Shown here one piece after another: positions 1-8,689 of a stretch of 64,000 bases of DNA. Every line of letters begins with the position of its first letter. Within the stretch, counting starts at the first letter, position 1. Below the pieces are notes generated by a model. The model had not been told where the DNA came from and did not search any database. It saw only the letters and a list, made by a program, of their open reading frames with translations. This stretch comes from Anadara kagoshimensis (lineage: Eukaryota; Mollusca; Bivalvia; Arcoida; Arcidae). The translations under genes were made by a program, and so were the position numbers. The stretch lies in contig CM037870.1 in the NCBI GenBank assembly GCA_021292105.1, forward strand, positions 12,498,234-12,562,233, written 5' to 3'.

Positions 1-333
1 ACCATGAGATCATTTGGAAAAAATACGGAATCAATAGTTTCATATAATGGAAAGTAGAGCAGTACTGCATGCTTTAGGATTTGCATGTGGTGTACTCAAC
101 TTGGAAACTATAAAAAATATGGTCATTTGAAAATGTTTGAGACGAAATTGACTGACGTTTTAGTTTAACATTTCATATTTACCGTATGAATGAGTATTTC
201 CAATCAAACCGGAAATAGCTATTTTGTATCTTTGGAAACGCTTATAGTAATTTTTTTCAAGCTCAAGGCGATTATATTTCAGATTTTACCTAATGTATAG
301 AACTTTACTATAGTATTATTAAATAAAATGCAC
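1..333 (-). other. Intron sequence at the window edge
   Basis: AT-rich intron of the SLC23-like gene. No further exon, repeat or RNA feature seen here. Confidence 0.5.
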
Positions 334-587
334 CTTCGTAACGCCGAGGGCTCCCAAATTGGGTCCATATGAATTTGTAGCATGTGCAATGCCGAGTGTA
401 CCCGCAACAACGCTCATGAAACCTTCAACCAATATGCCTCTATTTACAGCATGAGACGGCGGAGGCGGAACCTTACATATTCTTGCACATGCGTAGTAAT
501 CGCCTATAGAATCAATAACTGATACAAGAGTTGCTATGAGGAACGTAACAAAAACATCTATGCTGAAACTTGGTGGTCCAAATTGTC
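334..587 (-). CDS. SLC23-like exon with the family hallmark motif
   Basis: Acceptor TTTTATAG above 587; donor GTGCAT below 334; 254 nt, phase 1 to phase 0. It encodes GQFGPPSFSIDVFVTFL, then SVIDSIGDYYACARICKV, PPPPSHAVNRGI and PNLGALGVTK. This is the most conserved part of the transporter and settles the family assignment. The next exon is beyond the window edge. Confidence 0.92.
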
Positions 588-3500
588 CTATAAAACGTTG
601 ATAGAATCTTATTACATACTCAATATGATCAGATTTTATATTTACACAAATTCCATATCAATGGCTTCTATTTTGTTTCAATTATTTAAACTTTTATTTT
701 GTATCGCTTTTAAAGTGTAAATACCTTGTTATACAACATACTATTTAATATATTACTGCCGTATTTCCTCTTTTTAAGCAAAATACTATGCGAGATGATG
801 AGCGAATCAGTGCATGGATGTTGTTTATGCCTTGCAACTTTTGGAAAATATCATAAATAATTATATAAAACAGCAAGCAAACATACCGGTCCTAATGACT
901 GAAACGGAATTATTTAGTATTTTAAATTGTTGAGAAAAAATACTATTGTGTAAAAATATTGAAGGCTTGATTCAAACTAATATATTTTATTGTGTACAAC
1001 TATACAGTACAATACATGGCGACACTCCAACTGTGCTAACCACATGGTTGTGACGTCTAAGTGACGTCAGAGTCAAGGGAGATAATTTACATTTAACCTC
1101 GTGCCCAATCATACAATCATAATATAATCAAATAATGTAACATATTGTATTCTATTTTAATGAACGTTACCTGGATACGGGAAGTTAAACCATGGAGAAT
1201 CTCTTAACACCCATGTCTTTGAATCCGTTCTGGCTAAGAATTGTTTACTTTTAGGATCATCTGATAACGCACCTGCTTCAGTAAGTATAAAACTTACAAT
1301 CCAACCAATAATAATCGCAAATAGTAACTGAAATTATAAGAGATCTATTTAGTCTTAAAAAGACCAACGACAATCATGTTCAACCCAAAGTCCCAAAAGC
1401 AGTTTCAAAAAAATGAAAAAATAAAGGTAACCACGTGAACTTCCACCAGGTAAGAAGTTTCTCCTGTCTAGCTAGCTACACCGATCATATATGAATTTAC
1501 AATTGAAAATGAAGGGAACATGGGTCTATGGAATGTCAAATATAACCAAAATGGTTTTGATACAGAAGGCTCATACTTATCAATAATATTGCGATGACAA
1601 GTCTAGGCCTGAAGTGTTCCTGATTGAACAGTTCATTTAATAAAAAATTTTTCTTCATTGTATAAAAGTTCCTGTAACGGGAACGAGCTTTTCAAATCTG
1701 TGAAATAGATAAAATGTTTACCGAAAACACTTGATGAAGCGGGTATCTGAGTATGTGAAATCCTTTCTTCCTCGACCAAAATGGTATAGGTGTTTTGTTG
1801 TTTCCAAGGTAGAGTGATAATACTAGTCCACAAATTAAGGTACTGTAAGTTAAAAAAATAGATTAAACAATGAAAAATTCAAAATAGAATTGAAAAAAGA
1901 AGAGTAAATAAAAAACAAACATTCCAATTCATGTCCGAATAACCACCCAAAAGGGAAAATCGTAAAAGGTTAATTAATTAAACACGTAAACTTCCATGAC
2001 GGAAGTGAGACCTGGTGCTTCGGAAGGGTAAAGCTAAATCCTCAGATAAAGTATATTAGTATAAGGAAATCAATATAGATATGTTGCTGGAAAAAAATTA
2101 GCTTGGCAACCAACAGTCAAGAACATTTTACAATACAAATAAAAAACCAAACATGACTGGTGAAGGCAAACAAATATTTTGACCACCGAAGTGTAGTTTT
2201 AGTATTATTGAAAGGTACTACAACTGTCTGAGTTAAATACCCCAACCCTAACATTGAATGTTTTCCCGTGACCTTGACCTTTCCTATATGACCTTGGTTC
2301 AAGGTCAAGACAACCTTTGGATCATGAAAATTATTCATGTGAAGTTTTATGACAGTCATTCAAAGCAGCCATTAGATATGGTCCGGGCACGATTTTCCAA
2401 GATACTGTTCCCGCGACCTTGACCTTTATTATATGATCTTGGTTCAAGGTTTGACACACCTTTGGACCAAGAGGATTATGCATGTGAAGTTTTATGGCAA
2501 TATTCCAATGCAGCTATGAGATATGGCCCGGACACGATTTTACACGGACAGACAGATGACAGACATGGAGATTCTTATATACCCCCCCCCCCCAAACTAT
2601 TTTTTGCGAGGTATAAAAACTATCTTAAAGATATGGGATAAAAACGAGATTTAAGGTATAGAACTAATTCTCTAAAAATTTCTTAACCCATATAACAAGC
2701 CGACGGTCTGTGATATGGTGTTGGCGATGTAGTGTTTAATTAACGTTCACAATGCGGTATTCATTTTTATATGCTTAGGAAGAAAGAGTTGTCGGTATTA
2801 CAAAGTGTAGAAACTTACAAAAATGAAACTCCCCACTGTGTTTCACAGAACTTGACAGCGGTTCTGTAAATGCTAAATCCGATCAAAGTCACCACAGGAA
2901 CTACTGTTATTGGTCCAATATAGCGTAAAAGTTTACCCACTAAACCTGTCATTCCAAGGAAGGTCTGAATAAGTCCTGCAACAATCAGACTACCCTGCAT
3001 CTAAAATATATGATAAACTGGCAAATTAATATACACATGTAAACGCCCGCTAGGAAAGTGAGGGCAGGTGCTCTGAAAATGTCAATAATTCTGGTCTAGC
3101 TTGATAGCTTTAGTTAGAAATGCCAAACTATATGTAATAAAATATGAAAAAATATTGTCCATAGACTCAGTTCTTGATTTTACTATGAACATGTAATAAA
3201 TGTTTCGCTTTTAGTTAAGAAAGACGGAAAGAGTTGAGTTGGTGTTAAACGTCCCAGTCAAAAATATTTCACTTATATCGAGACGTCGCCAGCTATATGC
3301 GAAGGTGCAGAAATTTTACCCGTGTGTTGCGTTTATGGCATTATACAGCAGGGTTCTTTATCATTCCAAGCCTATCGTGACACAGGACCTCGTTTATTTT
3401 AAGTTCCCACCGGAAAAAACCGTGACTTTCATTTCGTAATTTTGAGTGCTTGGCGAAAGAACAGTCATTACCCACTTTCAAGTCCTGGGTCAGACCCGGT

Positions 3501-6500
3501 CGAGGTTCGAACCCACGACCTCTCACTTACGGAGCGAGCACTCTACTGACTGAGCTACCACAGAAGTCAAGAAGAAGGAAAGAATTAGACATTTTGTACA
3601 CTGCATTATCTGAGTATGTGTGCAAAATGTCTAGTTCTTTTTTTGTTTGGTTTATATTTATAAAAATAGTAATTCTCTTCATTTCAAATTAAAAATATGT
3701 TTTACTAAGAATGTCATTTGGGTTTTACAACTTCCATGGGTAAAAGAATAAGAGTCGTTAAGGCGTATAAATTAAAATGTTTGCTTGTCGTCCATTTGCA
3801 GGTCAACATGACGTCAAGGGCAAATTCATTTATATGAAATCCATTTATTCATCAGAAAATGTTTGTTTGTCGTCCATATCCATGGCAATATTATGTCAAG
3901 AGCAAATTCATTTATATGAAATCCATTTAGAAAATGTTTGCTTGTCGTCCATATGCATGACAACATGACGTCAAGAGCAAATTCATTCATATGGCATCCA
4001 TTCATTCATCAGACAATGTTCAGCCAATCAAAATGCTTAAAAATAGGAAATTGAAATTTTACCATCTGTATTCTGTACAACACAACATCTATGTCTGTGT
4101 TCCTGATGTTTCATTGGTTGATACAGCAGTACTATTAATATTCGTAACATCTATAAAGAGATGGAATATAGCTGAATAGATGAATAAAAGTTACAACATA
4201 CAAAATAATAAAAATAAAAAATAAAAAAATAATAAACCATAATAACGTAATATAGGGAATAAACCATAATAACGTAATTTGTGATCTGGGGTACCAGTTT
4301 TAATTTTACCAGAAAAGAGTAAAACAGCATTGAGGAGGAGTGGATTGGCATCAGAGATGTTGGAAGAAACCACCGATTTTCGGCAAATGAACTAACAAAC
4401 TTTATAACACTAGGGCACTGGGAATAGAACCTAGGCAGTGAGAAGCCGCTATGGTCCGTAAGGGCACGCTTTATACCACTTGGCAACTGAGATCTCCATC
4501 ACTGGAGAGGGGCAAAAGGTATATTGTCGGGACACGAAATTATTGTAATCAATCGTGTGTGGTGCTTGTAAGCAAGTGTTAATTTATCATTAGATGCCCA
4601 CCAGGGAAGAATGTTAAATTTGGTTACATTCACAAAACTGAACGGAAGGAACATGGGACGTTAAAAATATCCAGGAACATTTAGAGAGACTTGATATTGC
4701 GCGACCGGATACGTTTATAGGTGTGTTGTTCAGTAAGACTAATTAACAATGTTTTGAAAATGTTTCATTTTCTATTGTAATTTGTCGGGTGTTATTGGTG
4801 ATTCTAAAAAAGTACAGACCTGGCGAAAGTTTAACATTAAGATTACGAAAGGGGGGGGGGCGAAGCTCAGTTATTGAATGACCACGAAATTGATCCGAAG
4901 TTGCTGAAAACTCCCAAAAGTTAGATTGCAGTTGCCGAAATCCTTTCGAAATATAGCTAACGAAAAACCGAAATACACTTCAATTCGGGACTAATACGTT
5001 AGCTGGGTGTTAAACCTTCGACAGGCATGTAGTTACTGCATTTTATTTTACTCTCGAATAACTCACTGTTTATTGCAGCCACTATGTTACAATTCCATTC
5101 TGGCAGAGTGTGAAGAGAAGCCAATGGTACGACAAATGTTGTACCAGGTCCTTGAAATATTGGAAGTCTGAAAAAGGAGAAATTGGTGGTAAACTTCGTG
5201 TCAAAGCGTGGCAATGATACCATGATTGGCAAAACATTAATTACCATTTCAAATATTGAAACGTTTACATACAGTTTTACATCTATGTGTTATTATTTGA
5301 AGTGGAAACACGACTAAATGCTGATAAATTTTTGGGCCAAGGAAATCTCGAAAAAGTTTTCAAATTTTCAATTTGGGCCAAGTAAATTGAGGGAGAATTT
5401 TAAATTTCAAGATACATGTATGTGCGCACTTTTTTTTTTAGCTCCATCGCATAATCATCAATAACCCCCCCCCCCCCCCCCCAAACAAACAAACAAACAT
5501 ACTAATCCATGTCCGAATCACAATTCAGAAGCAAAGTATAAAACTTTGGAACTGACAAGTCAGGTTAGACAACAGAACTTTCACCAGGAAGTGAGACCGG
5601 GTGCTTATTGTATGGAAACATATCTAAATACAATAATCGTGATTTTTTGATCTACGTAAGTTTTTCATACCTAATTAATTTAATAAATGTATAGGTATAA
5701 ACGGGTACTACATGCATTTCATTAACAATATTAACAAAGTATCCAAGAAAATTTATCGCAAAAGCGAAAAGACTAAACAAAAAGAAATAAAAGAAAATTA
5801 AAAACTATTCCGACTATTGCTTCTTAGAACCCTAGTTTCGCAATATCACCGGACATAATAATATATTGACGTGCATTTATTGGAGTGGTGTGGGATAATA
5901 TCAAGGCCCTCAAAAAGTTATCACAGTATTGTTGATAAGTTTGACGTCTCTGTGTCCAGGATTGTCCTGGATATATTTGACGTCCTATAGTTTCATTTTC
6001 CTTTCACACAATTTTGATTACACACATTGCGGGTGTAGTTAGCTAAACTGGAAGCTTAAGGGTTTACACTTTCGGAGCACCCGGACTAACTTTCCTGGTG
6101 GAATTTCATGTGTCTATCCTAACTTGTCAGTTCCGAAGTTTCTACTTTGCTTCTGGACATGGATTAGTATGTTTGTTTTTTCATTAATGGAATTCAGTTT
6201 ACAGCCAAGTCTCGATTCTTTTACATCTATGAAGGCGGTCTGCCCTTGTATTGCATTGGAAACAGGAATATCCAGAGACCACCACCAACGACATTTAGCA
6301 AATGAACTGAAAAAATTCATAAAAGGATCTGATCGAGTGGGAATGGCAACCAGGAGGTGAAAGGCCCTGTGATATGTAAAGCTTAATCAATTGTTATCTG
6401 ACCAGTGAGCGATAGTAAAGTCAGTGTTAACATGTTTTCTAAAATTCTTTACTTGAATATTTCAAAATATTAAAGTTAAATTCTTGAAGAAGACGTACCT

Positions 6501-7547
6501 GACGCCAATAGTTACCATCAATATTGTACAGATACCACTGATAAATAATGTTGTACTTAAAATCTTTGTCTTGAGTATTTCGTCATTTCCGGCACAAACA
6601 GCTTCCGCCACAAGGAGAGCAACTGTCAAATTCAACGATAAGGAAAGCAAAGCTTGCTGAGAAAGCAGAAACAATGAGAAAGTGACAGAAACAATATGTA
6701 TAATATACAATTAATGAATGGTGTTGGCGAATGCCATCTAGAAACTGAGAATATAAATGTTATTAGATTTTTTTGGAAATGAAAATTTTTGATATTTTAC
6801 ATATTTCACACGTGTGCAAAATAAGCATGTTATCCAAGCTTACACTCATAACTAGAAACTGAGGATGTTTCTATTGAAATGTGTTTTTAAAATATATAGA
6901 ATGGGGCACTTCGGAAAATCATGCTTACGAATCTACAATTCTAACATAAGAAGTAGTTTTTTCATGCATACACTTAATTCATAACGAATTAACGCATTTA
7001 ATAATCATTTACAACTTTATTGATTAAACACATAAAATGTAATTGCAAAAGTCTACAAATGATTTTGTCGTCGAAAAATTGTGAACCATTAAAAAAACCA
7101 AAACAAATAACAGACAAAGTATATGACCAATCACAATGCCTGAAAGATAATTCATATATGTATAGTTAATTAGACCTGTTGAAAAGTTGACACTAAGCCA
7201 CCGAATAATTACCCCACTTTAAAAAACTACATCTCGACATGTTTACAGCAGCTGTCTCCTGCCATCTTTTTGATCACACGATATCCATATCCCGGTCACT
7301 CGATTCCAGAGCTTTGACCACTTTTCGTTCGTTTATTGTTTAACTTTCGACAGGTCTGCACTGTGTATGTATTTACCTGAATCCCAAAGAAGAGAGTGAT
7401 GGGAATTGATGGTTTGTCTGTGACCCCATAAATCATCTGGTGTTTTTGTGTTTCTGTAGATATGTTCACTTCCGGTTCCGGTTTATCATGATTTCCGAGT
7501 GCAATCGTGATGCTCTCGTTTTCTTTTAAATCTGCGATGCCATCCAT
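334..7547 (-). CDS. SLC23-family nucleobase/ascorbate transporter (5' part, gene continues past base 1)
   Basis: Multi-pass plasma-membrane permease of the SLC23 (NAT/NCS2) family, whose members import ascorbate or nucleobases, often with sodium. Exons (minus strand): 7377-7547, 6499-6656, 5067-5167, [linker uncertain], 2819-3000, 1722-1842, 1171-1327, 334-587, joined by GT/AG sites with matching phases. Landmarks in order: cytosolic N-terminus ending in YGVTDKPSIP; first membrane helix; RLPIFQGPGTTF; GSLIVAGLIQ with LLRYIGPITVVP; WSRKKGF loop; PWFNFPYPG; the family hallmark SIGDYYACARI followed by PPPPSHAVNRGI; and PNLGALGVTK, which matches the NAT signature. About 390 residues are present; vertebrate members have about 600, so the last ~200 are outside the window. 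Substitutions: QQ where the family has QH in helix 1, and IDSIGDYY where it has ESIGDYY. The family call is firm; the substrate is not predictable. Confidence 0.9.
1171..1327 (-). CDS. SLC23-like exon (helix and PWF loop)
   Basis: Acceptor ATAATTTCAG above 1327; donor GTAACG below 1171; 157 nt, phase 0 to phase 1. It encodes LLFAIIIGWIVSFILTEAG and, after a variable loop, LARTD and PWFNFPYP, the conserved stretch before the central helices. Confidence 0.88.
1375..1625 (+). repeat. Dispersed ~400-bp repeat (family R2), partial
   Basis: CACGTGAACTTCCACCAGG, CTCCTGTCTAGCTAGCTACA and later TATCAATAATATTGCGATGA match the full copy at 18138. Further fragments lie at 1910-2035, 3030-3085 and 4600-4720. 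Confidence 0.6.
1722..1842 (-). CDS. SLC23-like exon (helix plus charged loop)
   Basis: Acceptor TTAACTTACAG above 1842 and donor GTAAAC below 1722; 121 nt. Its first base completes the split codon of the previous exon. It encodes TLICGLVLSLYLGNNKTPIP and then FWSRKKGFHILRYPLHQVFS, matching the LTIFLVLLFSQY...KKG...LFQLFP segment of relatives. Confidence 0.87.
2236..2624 (+). repeat. Dispersed repeat with nuclear-receptor-like half-sites, 2 units
   Basis: Two units of ~145 bp, each with GACCTTGACCTTT then TATATGAxCTTGGTTCAAGG, followed by the shared end TTTTACACGGACAGACAGAT, a C-tract and GCGAGGTATAAA. Closely related to 17005-17545. Confidence 0.7.
2819..3000 (-). CDS. SLC23-like exon (core membrane segment)
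   Basis: Acceptor TATATTTTAG above 3000; donor GTAAGT below 2819; 182 nt, phase 0 to phase 2. It encodes MQGSLIVAGLIQTFLGMTGL and on to a GPITVVPVVTLIG segment, directly comparable to the vertebrate LQGAI... and FIGPLTIAPTV segment. Confidence 0.9.
3229..3567 (-). repeat. tRNA-derived SINE, family A
   Basis: On the minus strand it starts GGTAGCTCAGTCAGTAGAGT (A box) and has GGTTCGAACC (B box), followed by a ~260-bp body and an AACTC-rich tail. Not a functional tRNA: no intact cloverleaf. Confidence 0.75.
3774..4013 (+). repeat. ~80-bp tandem repeat, 3 copies
   Basis: Copies start at 3774, 3857 and 3932 with AAAATGTTTG(C/T)TTGTCGTCC and contain CAAGAGCAAATTCATT(T/C)ATA. Confidence 0.8.
4125..4150 (-). 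CDS. Tentative 26-nt micro-exon for the extracellular loop of the SLC23-like protein
   Basis: Exon 3 ends in phase 1 and the next firm exon (from 3000) starts in phase 0, so 3n+2 extra bases are required. An acceptor (CTCTTTATAG) followed by a frame reading VTNINSTA lies here. It has N-glycosylation sequons, as this loop does in vertebrate relatives, and the phase fits exactly. The donor (GTATCA) is weak, and an in-frame stop lies about 40 bases beyond it. Another exon may be the true one. Confidence 0.3.
4270..4486 (-). repeat. tRNA-derived SINE, family B
   Basis: The minus strand carries a degraded tRNA-like head (CCAAGTGGTATAAAGCGTGC), AGGTTCTATTCCC and a body with TTTGCCGAAAATCGGTGG. Related to the copies at 38630, 39565 and 54690. 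Confidence 0.55.
4813..5031. repeat. Inverted-repeat MITE family M1, copy in SLC23-like intron
   Basis: Ends near ACAGACCTGTCGAAAGTTTA and its reverse complement; internal GAAAAGCTGTCG-like motifs. It ends 30 bases from the splice donor of the 5067-5167 exon. Confidence 0.75.
5067..5167 (-). CDS. SLC23-like exon 3
   Basis: Acceptor TTTTTCAG above 5167; donor GTGAGT at 5066-5061; 101 nt, ending in phase 1. It encodes RLPIFQGPGTTFVVPLASLH and on through LPEWNCNIVAAIN, equivalent to the vertebrate segment from RLPILQGG to LPAWKCP that precedes the large extracellular loop. Confidence 0.85.
5490..6190. repeat. Two R2 copies in opposite orientations
   Basis: 5490-5620 is plus (ATCCATGTCCGAATCACAAT ... 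GAAGTGAGACCGGGTGCTT). 5880-6190 is minus, ending with the reverse of the same start. Between them is an AT-rich spacer and a C-tract at 5465-5482. Confidence 0.6.
6499..6656 (-). CDS. SLC23-like exon 2
   Basis: Acceptor TTTCTCAG directly above 6656 and donor GTACGT below 6499; 158 nt, ending in phase 2. It encodes QALLSLSLNLTVALLVAEAV and continues through CAGNDE to ILMVTIGVR, covering membrane helices 1-2 of the family. Confidence 0.88.
7240..7362. repeat. MITE M1, partial copy beside exon 1 donor of the SLC23-like gene
   Basis: The right end GTTTAACTTTCGACAGGTCT is intact; the left part is degraded. It sits about 15 bases from the donor at 7376. Confidence 0.6.
7377..7547 (-). CDS. SLC23-like exon 1 (start codon to residue 57)
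   Basis: ATG at 7547-7545; 57 codons; donor GTAAAT just below 7377 in phase 0. It encodes an acidic cytosolic N-terminus and the start of the first membrane helix, ending FFGIQ. No upstream coding exon is needed. The donor is about 10-15 bp from the end of an inserted inverted-repeat element. Confidence 0.85.
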
Positions 7548-7556
7548 CTTTTACCA

Positions 7557-7706
7557 GTAATTTTCAAGTCCCAACAATTTTTAAATTCCAAACAATTTTC
7601 AATTCCCAACAATTTCAAAACAGAACAATTTTTAAATCGAATCAATTTTTAAAACGAAACAATTTTCAATCTCAACAATTTTCAAATCGAAACAATTTTC
7701 AAAATT
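7557..7706. repeat. ~18-bp minisatellite just upstream of the SLC23-like start codon
   Basis: About eight imperfect copies of a unit close to AACAATTTTCAAATCGA, starting ten bases upstream of the ATG at 7547. It would fall in the 5' UTR or proximal promoter of the gene. Confidence 0.75.
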
Positions 7707-7954
7707 GTTTATTCAAAACATCTACATAATATCAACTTTATTTTTTTTATGTCTAACCGCTTTCAAAAGTAGTTCAACTTGATAGATGTTATTTATTATT
7801 GTTTTAAGCACGGTCACGGGGATGCCTTATTTATTTCCGTGAGCTGAATTTAATTTTGGTGAAAAATAGAAATCTGAATATGAAATGTATCTATCTAAAC
7901 TTATGTATGGACTAAGGTTGATAAAATCCCCGACTTTGCACAGTCACTGGGGTG

Positions 7955-8400
7955 AATGTCCAATTGTATAGCACTACTGATGAGGAATTGTATTCGGAAA
8001 CGGTCGTCTAGTGCTGTAAAATTAAAACTGGTATAATATGTAATTTAAACCCCTGAGCCGATGAGCTGCTGGTGGATGGTGCCCCGAGGATATCACAAAC
8101 TTAGTAGGCAATAGTTTCGTATTATTGTCAGAAATATACTTTAATTGTCTAAATTTCTTGCAAATTTAGAATTTCTCAAAAGCTAAGGTATACTCGACTC
8201 CCTCATGCAAAGTATTTCCTTAGCTTAATTTGGTAAAATATATTTTGGCCCTTTGGGTAGCTTTTCAACATCTTCAAAATAATTTTGGTTTCATAATTTT
8301 GGTCCAAGCAGTACTGATGAGAAATTGTATTCCGAAACGGCCGTCTATCGATCTAGTGCTGTAAAATTAAAACTGGTATAATATGTAATTTAGTACTATT
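7955..8400 (-). repeat. Dispersed repeat R6, two copies
   Basis: CACTACTGATGAGGAATTGT and GTGCTGTAAAATTAAAACTG occur at 7972 and again at 8310. The same element, in plus orientation, is at 56515-56800 and 59910-60120. Confidence 0.65.
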
Positions 8401-8550
8401 GGAGGGCCCTCAATTTCTCCACTTATTTTACAACCAGTGGTCTATATATTTCATACCACATTTGAACAATGAACGAACACATTTTAATCTTATTTCTGTT
8501 ATTTTTCATTTGAGTTAAGACATAAAACATTGATGTATACCTAATCGTCT

Positions 8551-8680
8551 TACCAACAGGTGCCCGGGGAGTAGATTTTAAGCATTTAATAAAAAAAAAA
8601 TAGCGTATCTTATTTACTCTCTTTATATATGTGATACGCTATTTTTTGTTATTAAATGCATTCCACGGGCACCTTTGGTC
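8551..8680. repeat. Foldback hairpin element
   Basis: Arms of about 55 bp: GGTGCCCGGGG...AAGCATTTAATAAAA...ATAGCGTATC is mirrored by GATACGCTATTTTTTGTTAT and ATGCATTCCACGGGCACC. Confidence 0.75.
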
Positions 8681-8689
8681 CTACCGCAT

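Noticed and set aside
1633..1833. 66-codon minus-strand frame
   Set aside because: It is a shifted-frame shadow of the true SLC23-like exon 1722-1842, which reads in another frame between consensus splice sites.
3450..3567. Possible tRNA gene on the minus strand
   Set aside because: A and B boxes are present but no intact cloverleaf, and the same sequence recurs with a SINE body and tail at 41937-42283.
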